This document shows positions 7,395-13,382 of a stretch of 14,634 nt of DNA, piece by piece. A program made the translations under genes and the position numbers. Origin of the DNA: Polyangiaceae bacterium (GTDB lineage Bacteria; Myxococcota; Polyangia; Polyangiales; Polyangiaceae); the NCBI GenBank assembly GCA_025936205.1, contig JAICTU010000214.1:1-14634 (forward strand), read 5' to 3'. The notes under the pieces were generated by a model. That model ran no database searches and was not told the origin of the DNA. It saw only the letters and a program-made list of their open reading frames with translations. Each line of letters starts with the position of its first letter. Position 1 is the first letter of the stretch.

Positions 7395-7922
7395 CTAGAG
7401 CCCAGAGTCCGGCGGAGCGCAGCCACAACAGTCATTGGTGCGCGGTGGCTCGATCCAGACGGGGCACCCGTAGCTATCGGTGCCGAGCTGCCAGCCAGCG
7501 TTGGGTAGAGGCATGCCGTCACAGACGACGCCGCAGCTGTCGGAGGTGCTGCGCCTGCCTCCGTAGACCATGCAGCACTCGGGCTCTGACGAAGGTTCAC
7601 AGCAGAGCGACGACGCGTCTGACGCATCGGTCGAGGCATCTGTCGACGCATCCCGCTCATCCCCGGTGCTCCCGCTGGCGCCGCTCGCGCCCGCCGCCGC
7701 AGCGCCACTGCCCGCAGCGCCACTGCCCGCAGCGCCACTGCCCGCAGCGCCACTGCCCGCAGCGCCACTGCCGGGGCTTCCGCTGCCGGAGACGCCGCCG
7801 CTACTCGCGCTCGGGGGCGTCAAGATAGTCTTGTCCTCACTGCAGGCCAGCACGGCGCTACAGAGCAGCACCCACAGCGCCGCACGCCGGACCTCGGTCA
7901 CCTTTTGCATGGCCGCGAACAT
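7395..7922 (-). CDS. Hypothetical Cys-rich lipoprotein with Gly-Ser-Ala repeat linker
   Basis: Function not recognised. The protein is 175 residues from the ATG at 7922 (171 from the alternative ATG at 7910; neither has a clear Shine-Dalgarno). It begins with a short basic and hydrophobic signal ending in AVLAC, so Cys27 is the likely lipidated residue. Next comes a low-complexity linker: tandem GSGAA units, then an Asp-Ala-Ser-Thr run. The C-terminal half is compact and Cys-rich (CCEPSSEPECC, CGVVC, a GCPVW segment and a final CCGC), suggesting a small disulphide-bonded or metal-binding exported domain. The design of lipid anchor, flexible linker and small Cys-rich head is typical of myxobacterial surface proteins. 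It converges with the sugar-binding-protein gene across only 16 bases and lies 109 bases downstream of the cytochrome gene on the same strand. Confidence 0.72.
   Translation of the reverse strand: MFAAMQKVTEVRRAALWVLLCSAVLACSEDKTILTPPSASSGGVSGSGSPGSGAAGSGAAGSGAAGSGAAGSGAAAAGASGASGSTGDERDASTDASTDASDASSLCCEPSSEPECCMVYGGRRSTSDSCGVVCDGMPLPNAGWQLGTDSYGCPVWIEPPRTNDCCGCAPPDSGL
7701..7772. repeat. 15-bp tandem repeat (coding minisatellite), about 4.8 copies
   Basis: Four identical copies of AGCGCCACTGCCCGC occupy 7701-7760, followed by the first 12 bases of a fifth. The unit is a multiple of three and encodes the GSGAA linker of the lipoprotein on the minus strand, so copy-number change would alter linker length without breaking the frame. 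Confidence 0.95.
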
Positions 7923-8031
7923 TGGTTCGCAGTGTGACACGCGCGGCGCCCGGGCTCCAGTCGCGACGATGCGGTTTGTCTGGCAGCGGCCACTCTCGAG
8001 CAGATCGGAAGCCCGGGTGGGCACAGACGCA

Positions 8032-8367
8032 TCATGGCTCGTTCGGAACTCGCGGCGGGCGTGGGTACAGGCTCGGAGGGAAGCGACTTTCGATGCCGCC
8101 AGACTGGTATTCCAGGAAGTAGAGCAGCGCCCAGATCATTTCCCGCGAGAGGACGGGGCCCCAGCTGGGCATGCGCGCGCGGCCGTTCTTTGTCGGCGGG
8201 CCGCCGTGTTCGACGACCTCGAACATGTGCTCGTAGCGGCGGCGGTTGCCGAAGAAGAGTCCTTCGCCTTGGCCCCACTCGGCGCCCGGCGGCGGCATCG
8301 CCGCTGCATCCTCGAGCGTGCGGCGGCCGCCGTGACACTCGTTGCAGAGCACCGTCCACACCGACAC
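8032..8367 (-). CDS. c-type cytochrome domain protein, probably N-terminally truncated
   Basis: A 111-residue mono-heme cytochrome c domain if started at the GTG at 8365-8367. The heme site is CNECH (residues 8-12; DNA 8332-8346), followed by MPPPGAEWGQGEG and then RMPSWGPVLSREMIWALLYFLEY, where Met66 is the expected distal ligand and the final helix is characteristic of class I cytochromes. A working c-type cytochrome must be exported, yet no signal peptide or Met start precedes the heme site; the frame stays open upstream without a start codon of quality and enters sequence that on the plus strand encodes a peroxidase fragment. So the 5' end seems lost, or the real start lies in a rearranged segment. 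It may be a remnant. Domain identity is firm; integrity is doubtful. Confidence 0.65.
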   Translation of the reverse strand: MSVWTVLCNECHGGRRTLEDAAAMPPPGAEWGQGEGLFFGNRRRYEHMFEVVEHGGPPTKNGRARMPSWGPVLSREMIWALLYFLEYQSGGIESRFPPSLYPRPPRVPNEP

Positions 8368-8394
8368 GGCCTCGAGCGAGGTCTGGGCGTCCCA

Positions 8395-9167
8395 GAAAAG
8401 GACCAGTACGAAGCGATCTTCGGTGCGCTCGACCCCGGGCTGGCCCCGGCAGCGCCGGACGCGGATCGATTCCCACCGAGCGGGAGCTGATGAGCGCCGA
8501 CGATCGGCAGGTGGTCAACCAGATCATGGCCAACATCGGCAAATCCTTCGAGGCCTACGAGCGCAACCTGGTCAGCGGCAGCTCGCCCTTCTCGCGCTAC
8601 CTGCAAGCTCAGGACACCAGGGACTTCTCGCCCGCGGCGCGCCGAGGTCTCGCCTTGTTCATCGGCAAGGCAGCGTGCAATGAATGCCACCGTGGCCCCA
8701 CGCTGAGCGACAACAAATTTCACAACGTGGGCGTGCTGCAGGCGGCCGACGAGCACACACCGCTCGTGGACGAGGGCCGCTTCGAAGACATCCCGTCGCT
8801 GCTGCGCAGCCAATGGAACTCCGCCGGCAAGTACAGCGCCGATCCGGCCGCCGGCGAGGCCAAGCTCGCCGGGCTCGATGCGGCCGACGAGCGCCCGAAA
8901 GGCCAGTTCCGCACCGCCAGCCTGCTCAACGTGGCGAAGCCGGCGCCCTACTTCCACAATGGCAGCGCCGCCACGCTCGACGACGTGCTCTGGCACTACA
9001 AGATGGGCGGCGACGATCCCGGCAGCTACTCCGGCACGCTCGACCCTAAGGCGCGGCAGCTGAATCTGAATGAGACAGAGGTGACCGATCTGATCGCGTT
9101 CCTGAACAGCCTCACGGGTGAGCCGGTGGCCGAGCAGTGGCGAGAAGGTGCTACGTTCTCGCGTTAA
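8395..9167 (+). pseudogene. Di-heme cytochrome c peroxidase (MauG/CcpA family), 5'-truncated and frameshifted
   Basis: Peroxidase-like sequence starts at about 8395 in one frame (EKDQYEAIFGALDP...DADRFPPSG), which hits a stop at 8488-8490, and continues in another frame from about 8470 (ELMSADDRQVVNQIMANIGKS). The second frame then gives the normal C-terminal half: FEAYERNLVSGSSPF, the heme site CNECH (8676-8690), DNKFHNVGV, FRTASLLNVAKPAPYFHNG, TLDDVLWHYKMGG, and LIAFLNSLTGEP at the end. In this family the N-terminal half carries the signal peptide, the other heme site and an FWDGR segment; none is found upstream in any plus frame. An ATG at 8490 with GGGAG close upstream could still give a 225-residue product, but without export signal or first heme. 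I therefore call it a decayed gene. A single sequencing error could explain the frameshift but not the missing half. Confidence 0.75.
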
Positions 9168-9474
9168 CAGTGGTTAAGCGCCACAAAGATGAGACGTGAA
9201 GCTCGCCCCCTCGTCGCGGTACGGGACCGCAATGGACGCCCCCGGAAAACGATTGCAGGTCATTGGCGCGCGACAGGCGCGTGCGATGTGCGTGTGGTCT
9301 GATTCCTCAGGCAGCGTTTCGAAGGCGTCGAACGGAAGGATTCGTCTGCTTCACTTTCTCTAGACGCGCCATGCGCTACGCTGTCGCCGGGTGGCGGCGC
9401 CGTTTGTTTCATCGCTGGAACACATGGCACGGTCCGAGCCTGGTGCCGGCACGCCCGGCGCCAGGCGGCAAGCG
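9168..9474. other. Non-coding gap between convergent genes
   Basis: Apart from the hairpin at 9440-9464, which has its own entry, I see no gene here. Open frames crossing the region lack recognisable protein features and start codons with ribosome sites. A weak imperfect palindrome around the peroxidase stop (about 9160-9181, GTTAAC...GGTTAA) is too poor to call a terminator. Confidence 0.5.
9440..9464 (-). terminator. GC-rich hairpin after the methyltransferase gene
   Basis: CTGGTGCCGG (9440-9449) and CCGGCGCCAG (9455-9464) pair over ten positions with one G-T wobble around a 5-base loop. It begins ten bases beyond the methyltransferase stop on the minus strand. No U-run follows in that direction, so it may only assist termination or protect the 3' end of the transcript. 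Confidence 0.35.
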
Positions 9475-10311
9475 TCAGCGCAGCTCGGCGCTCACGAGGC
9501 GAACGTCCTTGAACAAGCGCGATGCATCGGCAGCCAGGCGCGTGGCGATGGTGGCAAGGTCGTCATCGCGAGCGACGGAAAAGCCGAAGTCCGCGAGCAG
9601 GCTGCGCATCTGCGTGGCGCTGAATGCCGAATGAAAGGGTTCACCGATCAGGCCGAGGACGAGCCCTGCTGCCTTGCGCAGGAGTGAGGGGGAGATATAC
9701 AGAATGGCGAGCTGGCTGCCCGGCACCGAGCGCGCATGCACGACCCGAAGCGTCGCCTCGATGTCGGCACGCTCGAGGTACATGACGACGCCCTCCCAGA
9801 GCCAGGTCGTCGGCTGCGCCGGGTCGTGACCGGCGGCGGCGAGCGCGTCTTCGAGCCGGTCGCGCGTGAAGTCGACCGGCACGAAGCGCAGGTCCCGCGC
9901 GGCGAGCTTCAGCGATCCGGCGCGTTCGCGCTTGCGGCGCTGCGAGTCGGGATGGTCGACCTCGAACACGATCGTGTCGGCGAGCTCCGGCATTCGCCAG
10001 GCACGGCCGTCCAGACCGGCGCCGAGAATGACGAGCTGCCGTGAAGCAGCGGCTCGAATTGCCTCGTCGATGGCGACGGTACGAGGCACCATCATCTTGA
10101 CTCGCCCCTCGAGCAGGCGGCGCTGCAGGCGTTCGCGCAGCCCCTTCGGCGGCACGCCCTCGAGGTGCTGCTCGACCTGCTGCCGGGCGCGCGCCGGAAG
10201 CAAATGGAGCGCCGTCGGGTCGGCAAACGCGGCGACCCTGGTTCTTCCGTGGGCAGCCGCCCGGGCTGCGGCGACCATCACGGCAGTCTGACTCTCGGTT
10301 CCGGGCTTCAC
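9475..10311 (-). CDS. Class I SAM-dependent methyltransferase (LCM/TIGR00027-like)
   Basis: A 278-residue cytoplasmic methyltransferase. The GTG start at 10309-10311 is chosen because it overlaps the regulator stop (GTGA) and has AGGAGG five bases upstream; a longer open frame exists only as an overlap with the regulator gene. The SAM-binding part shows VILGAGLDGRAWRM (motif I, GAGLDGR at 97-103), FEVDHP (116-121) with the acidic residue expected to bind the ribose, FVPVDF (143-148) and WLWEGVVMYL (170-179). This series is typical of the leucine carboxyl methyltransferase-like family common in mycobacteria and myxobacteria, whose members O-methylate small molecules or proteins; the substrate here is unknown. 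It is co-transcribed with the TetR regulator, so its expression probably responds to that regulator's ligand. Confidence 0.9.
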   Translation of the reverse strand: MKPGTESQTAVMVAAARAAAHGRTRVAAFADPTALHLLPARARQQVEQHLEGVPPKGLRERLQRRLLEGRVKMMVPRTVAIDEAIRAAASRQLVILGAGLDGRAWRMPELADTIVFEVDHPDSQRRKRERAGSLKLAARDLRFVPVDFTRDRLEDALAAAGHDPAQPTTWLWEGVVMYLERADIEATLRVVHARSVPGSQLAILYISPSLLRKAAGLVLGLIGEPFHSAFSATQMRSLLADFGFSVARDDDLATIATRLAADASRLFKDVRLVSAELR

Positions 10312-10979
10312 TTGGACCTCCTCGATAACTTGGATCGCTCGCGCGGCGCGGGCTCGGGCAGGCCCCGCTCGATCAGCTCCAGGGCCTCGCGAATCATCGG
10401 CAGCAGCGGCGGTGGCCTCTTCAGCCGCAACCATCGCTCCAGGACGGTCATGACCGCGGCGACGGCGGTCGCTGCGACCAGCGAGGGGTAGAGCTCGCGC
10501 TCGGCGTCGAGGCCCGTGCGCTCGGCGATCGCCTGCGCGAGGGCCTGCTGCGCGGCGAAGTTTCCCTTCCACAGCTCCGCCCGCAACGCAGGGTCTTCCA
10601 GCACGAGGCGAGACGCCTCCCGATTTTCGGCAGAGTCATTGAAGACCAGCTGCTCGTACGGCGCGATCAGTGCCGCTGTGAGCGCCTGCCACAGCGTCTC
10701 GCCGCGAGGCCGCGCGCGGAACACGTTCGCCGACTGCTCGGCGCGCTCCACGAGACGGTCCGCGAGCGCCTCGTGCTTGCTGGCGAAGTAGTTGCTGAAC
10801 GTCCGCCGTGAGACCCCGACTTCGGCCACGATGTCTTCGATTCGAACCTGCTCCAGGCCGCGCTGCTTGGCCAGACGCAGCGCTGCCAGGCTCAGCTCCC
10901 CGCGCAGAGCGCTCTTCTTTCGCTCGCGAAGGCCGACCGCTGCCGTGGGCTGTGGCTGCGCGCGGAGAGTCCTGCTCAT
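10308..10979 (-). CDS. TetR/AcrR family transcriptional regulator
   Basis: A 223-residue DNA-binding regulator. The helix-turn-helix is at about 47-66 (RIEDIVAEVGVSRRTFSNYF), followed by the usual Lys-His start of helix 4 (ASKHEAL). The C-terminal part is the helical ligand-binding and dimerisation domain; its ligand cannot be read from sequence. The protein ends in a basic tail (ERSKLSRRSK), perhaps an added DNA contact. The stop codon overlaps the methyltransferase start. Upstream of the gene a promoter-like pair is overlapped by perfect palindromes at 11000-11048, which fits autorepression. The start at 10979 has no good ribosome site, but the promoter -10 lies so close that a leaderless mRNA is possible. 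Confidence 0.93.
   Translation of the reverse strand: MSRTLRAQPQPTAAVGLRERKKSALRGELSLAALRLAKQRGLEQVRIEDIVAEVGVSRRTFSNYFASKHEALADRLVERAEQSANVFRARPRGETLWQALTAALIAPYEQLVFNDSAENREASRLVLEDPALRAELWKGNFAAQQALAQAIAERTGLDAERELYPSLVAATAVAAVMTVLERWLRLKRPPPLLPMIREALELIERGLPEPAPRERSKLSRRSK
10317..10322 (-). promoter_or_regulatory. Ribosome binding site deciding the methyltransferase GTG start
   Basis: AGGAGG on the minus strand, five bases before the GTG at 10311 and inside the regulator coding end. It supports translation initiation at the GTGA overlap rather than at any upstream start. Confidence 0.75.
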
Positions 10980-10986
10980 CGGTCCC

Positions 10987-11014
10987 AGTCTAGCGCAACT
11001 TGCTCACTGAGCAA
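10987..11014 (-). promoter_or_regulatory. Candidate promoter of the tetR-methyltransferase operon
   Basis: On the minus strand TTGCTC (-35; 11014-11009) is followed after 16 bases by TAGACT (-10; 10992-10987). The -10 ends seven bases before the ATG at 10979, so transcription may begin at or next to the start codon. The -35 lies within the palindromic operator candidate. Confidence 0.45.
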
Positions 11015-11048
11015 TATTTCTCAACCGGAAATATTGCTCGATGTGCAA
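11000..11048. promoter_or_regulatory. Nested palindromes upstream of tetR (candidate TetR operators)
   Basis: Three symmetric elements overlap in an AT-rich island. TTGCTCA-C-TGAGCAA (11000-11014) is a perfect 15-bp palindrome. GAGCAATATTTC (11009-11020) and GAAATATTGCTC (11028-11039) are perfect 12-bp inverted arms with a 7-base spacer. TTGCTCGATGTGCAA (11034-11048) resembles the first site with imperfect symmetry, 34 bp away, about three helical turns. The first palindrome overlaps the -35 and spacer of the tetR promoter, the usual position for a TetR autorepressor. The 12-bp arms could also form an RNA hairpin if transcribed. Confidence 0.65.
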
Positions 11049-11288
11049 CATTTGGCGAGGCCGCAGGGATCCGGTTCTCGGGACTGCCCGCATCGCCACC
11101 ACGAGCGCCGCCCCGGCCGAGTGAGCCCCGGCGCGGTGCAAGGGCCGATCGGACTGGCTCGATTTTTCCGCTCTCACGCATCGCCCGCCCGCTTCAGTAT
11201 TGTTTCGCGAACCAGTGGCTCCCGGCCTCCACGCCTCGCTCACGAGTTGTCGCTAGGCACCCACGGCGCCTCGGTCTAGGCTCGGCGC
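11049..11288. other. Non-coding gap upstream of the repeat-bearing membrane protein
   Basis: No gene is supported. An AT-richer stretch around 11197-11211 contains TTCGCGAA (11204-11211), an 8-bp palindrome. TAGGCT at 11277-11282, six bases before the ATG at 11289, resembles a -10 element, but no -35 partner is at the right distance. Confidence 0.4.
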
Positions 11289-11987
11289 ATGGACACCGTC
11301 TTCAGCGCTGGGAGCCCGATGCAAGGCAGTCTGGACGAGACCTCGCCGCTACCGTTCGAGTTCGAGATCCTCGCCGGCCGCAAGCGCGTCCTGCGTCGCG
11401 AGGGCCAGCGCCAGGACGAGACGGCGCCCTTTCCGTTCGAGTTCGAGGTGGTCGCTCGCAGGTCGCGCCAGAGCCAGGACGAGACGTCACCGTTCTTGCT
11501 GGAGTTCGGGGTCGTCCTGCCGAATGGCACGGAGGGATTCGTGCGCACGGCCCGCCCGCCCCGCAGCACCCCGCGTAGGTCTCTCGGCGGGCTGCCCCGC
11601 CTGAAATGGCACGGCGTCGACGCCTCCATCGAGCTGCGGAGATACGCGGCCCGCATCGCAGCAGGCGAATCGCTGCCAGCGTATCGCGGTCCGATCCTCG
11701 CCAACGGTCAGCTGCCGCAGGTCCGCGCCTCAGCGCCGCAGTCGCCCCGCAGCGCGCCGGACGCGCTCAGCACGGCGACAGACGAATCGAAGGGGCTCCC
11801 GAGGCTCGCGCTCACCCTGCTGGTGATGTCGGCGCTGGTCGTCGCATCGCTGGTCCTCGGGGATGACGCGCAGCTGCGCCAGCTCGGGCAGTCCATCAGC
11901 GGCTGGTTTACGGGCAAAGACAACTCAGCAGAGACCCTGCGCGCGATCGAGCCAGCCCCGCCCGCGGCGCCTGCTGCGCAGCGCTAG
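11289..11987 (+). CDS. Hypothetical single-span membrane protein with three DET-P-FEFE repeats
   Basis: Function not recognised. The protein has 232 residues from the ATG at 11289; an alternative ATG at 11319 has GGGAG four bases upstream and keeps all repeats. The N-terminal third carries three copies of one motif: DETSPLPFEFEIL (16-28), DETAPFPFEFEVV (43-55) and DETSPFLLEFGVV (64-76), separated by basic Arg/Gln-rich links. A central stretch (about 98-140) has the mixed character of a small folded or amphipathic segment (RLKWHGVDASIELRRYAARIAAG). One hydrophobic span lies at about 173-191, then a short tail ending in Pro/Ala. There is no signal peptide; Arg172 before and Asp192-Asp193 after the span predict N-terminus inside. 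The repeats would thus face the cytoplasm and could be docking motifs for a partner. Codon bias is like that of neighbours, supporting a real gene. Confidence 0.68.
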   Translation: MDTVFSAGSPMQGSLDETSPLPFEFEILAGRKRVLRREGQRQDETAPFPFEFEVVARRSRQSQDETSPFLLEFGVVLPNGTEGFVRTARPPRSTPRRSLGGLPRLKWHGVDASIELRRYAARIAAGESLPAYRGPILANGQLPQVRASAPQSPRSAPDALSTATDESKGLPRLALTLLVMSALVVASLVLGDDAQLRQLGQSISGWFTGKDNSAETLRAIEPAPPAAPAAQR

Positions 11988-12024
11988 TCCAGGCGTCGTC
12001 AGCGCCACAGTGGGCATATCCTGA

Positions 12025-12054
12025 TGGGCTCGGAGCCGTACAGTGCCGAGCCCA
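12025..12054. repeat. Inverted repeat between the repeat protein and the hydrolase genes
   Basis: TGGGCTCGG (12025-12033) and CCGAGCCCA (12046-12054) form perfect 9-bp arms with a 12-base spacer, starting 37 bases after the stop at 11987. It may act as a terminator hairpin, although no T-run follows, or as a protein site upstream of the hydrolase. Its 8-bp core arms GGGCTCGG/CCGAGCCC are the same as in the element at 3091-3117. Confidence 0.5.
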
Positions 12055-12111
12055 CTAGCATGTGCCAACCGCTCGGCGCCGTGCGAGCCTGCTAGGCTCA
12101 ACTGGGCGAGC

Positions 12112-13068
12112 ATGGCAGGGCAGCAGTCTTCCTCGGGGCGATTTCGGTTCGTCAATCTGGACGGCTCGGAGCCGCAGACGTTCGGGGCAGTTTTCAAGTG
12201 GGCAGTGGTCGATCGTTTGCTCGGCAGGCGCACGCGAGGCTCGGTGGCCTCGCCCGCGCCGCGGGTCGAGCCCAATCTCGCTGAGCTGCAACGCCCGCCC
12301 GCACCAGGCGAGCCGGCGCGCCTGACGTGGATCGGCCACGCCAGTTGGTTGGTTCAGCTCGACGGAGTTTCGCTGCTCATCGATCCGATCCTGTTCGACA
12401 GCATCGGCCCCGGCATCCGGCGCTTTGTGCCGCCGGGGGTCCCGCTCGCGGCGTTGCCGGCGATCGACGCCACCCTGATCACACACAACCACCGCGATCA
12501 CCTGGACTTGTCGTCGGTCAAAGCCATCGGGCGACCGCTCGTGGCGGGTCTCGGACTCCAGGCGTTCTTCGCGCGCGAGAAGCTATCCTGCACCGAGCTC
12601 GGCTGGTGGAGCGAAACCCGCGTCGGCGAAGTCACGATCCGCTTCGTGCCCTCACAGCACTGGAGCCGTCGCGGCCTCAGCGACATGAACGAGACCTTGT
12701 GGGGAGGCTTCGTGATCGAGGGCTCCCGTGCGCGCATCTACCATTCGGGCGACACTGCCTACTTCGACGGCTTCAGCGAAATCGGGCGCCGCGCGGGCGC
12801 CATCGACGCAGCGATCTTGCCCATCGGCGCGTACGACCCGGCCTGGTTCATGAGCAAACAACACCTGAATCCCGAGCAGGCCGTGCGCGCCTTCCTGGAT
12901 CTGGGCGCGCGCCACTTCATCGCCATGCACTGGGGCACCTTCCAGCTCACCGACGAAGCGCTCGACGAACCTCCGCTGCGCCTGAAGGCGGAGTGGCAAC
13001 GAAGAGGGCTGGATCCAGGTGTTTGCCACGTACCTCCGGTGGGGGGCACGCTGCGGATGGCACGCTGA
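12112..13068 (+). CDS. Metallo-beta-lactamase-fold hydrolase, NAPE-PLD-like
   Basis: A 318-residue probable cytoplasmic metal-dependent hydrolase. The ATG at 12112 is preferred to a GTG at 12043, which would lie in the inverted repeat; the ribosome site is weak (GGGCGAG). The metal site reads H125-N-H127-R-D129-H130 (THNHRDHLD), then His183 (SQHWSRRG), Asp214 (HSGDTAYFDGF) and His273 (MHWGTFQ). PSQHWSRRG, SGDTAYF and HLNPEQA together are the signature of the N-acyl-phosphatidylethanolamine phospholipase D-like and UlaG-like branch. Bacterial members are widespread and their substrates are mostly unproven, so lipid phosphodiesterase activity is only one possibility. No signal peptide or membrane span is seen. 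It stands alone: 124 bases from the gene before and 314 from the one after. Confidence 0.9.
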   Translation: MAGQQSSSGRFRFVNLDGSEPQTFGAVFKWAVVDRLLGRRTRGSVASPAPRVEPNLAELQRPPAPGEPARLTWIGHASWLVQLDGVSLLIDPILFDSIGPGIRRFVPPGVPLAALPAIDATLITHNHRDHLDLSSVKAIGRPLVAGLGLQAFFAREKLSCTELGWWSETRVGEVTIRFVPSQHWSRRGLSDMNETLWGGFVIEGSRARIYHSGDTAYFDGFSEIGRRAGAIDAAILPIGAYDPAWFMSKQHLNPEQAVRAFLDLGARHFIAMHWGTFQLTDEALDEPPLRLKAEWQRRGLDPGVCHVPPVGGTLRMAR

Positions 13069-13382
13069 TCCAGCACAGGGTGCAAACGTCGCAAGAGGCT
13101 CCCAGCGTTGACTTGGATGCGCCGAGTGCCCGGAAACGCCCACCAGAATGGGATGTCGCGCCCTCCGGCGAGTCGGGCGACGGCCAATTCCGTCGTCATT
13201 CACGGCACTTACCCGTCCGCGCGCCGAACATGGGGCGCCTCTGCGGCCGTGCTATGAATGAAGCTGCGAACTCGCGGTGAAGGGCCGTTTCGACTCAACC
13301 CTTCAGCGCGCCGGCCGATTCCCCGTCGGAGGCTGCATCCGCCGCGCCGCGGCTCGGATTTTCCCCCTTCCACTGCTCCGTC
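13069..13382. other. Intergenic region upstream of jetA
   Basis: No gene is supported. An extended -10-like motif TG-C-TATGAA lies at 13250-13258, about 125 bases before the jetA ATG, without a good -35. A TTGACT at 13108-13113 has no matching -10. No terminator-like hairpin with T-run was seen after the hydrolase gene. This is the natural place for the boundary of a defence island. Confidence 0.4.

Noticed and set aside
7392..7403. GGGCT-AG-AGCCC palindrome between the convergent genes, considered as terminator
   Set aside because: The loop would have only two bases, the arm overlaps the lipoprotein stop codon, and no T-run follows in either direction.
7701..7772. Regular short repeats considered as a CRISPR array
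   Set aside because: The units are directly tandem with no spacers and encode a protein linker.
8368..8480. Upstream continuation of the cytochrome frame (reads RFVLVLFWDAQTSLEA)
   Set aside because: It looks protein-like but has no start codon of quality and lies opposite bases whose plus-strand reading fits the peroxidase family better; kept only as a sign of the rearranged junction.
11000..11578. Plus-strand open frame starting in the tetR operator region
   Set aside because: It starts inside the palindromes and continues out of frame through the repeat-bearing protein gene; its product has no recognisable features.
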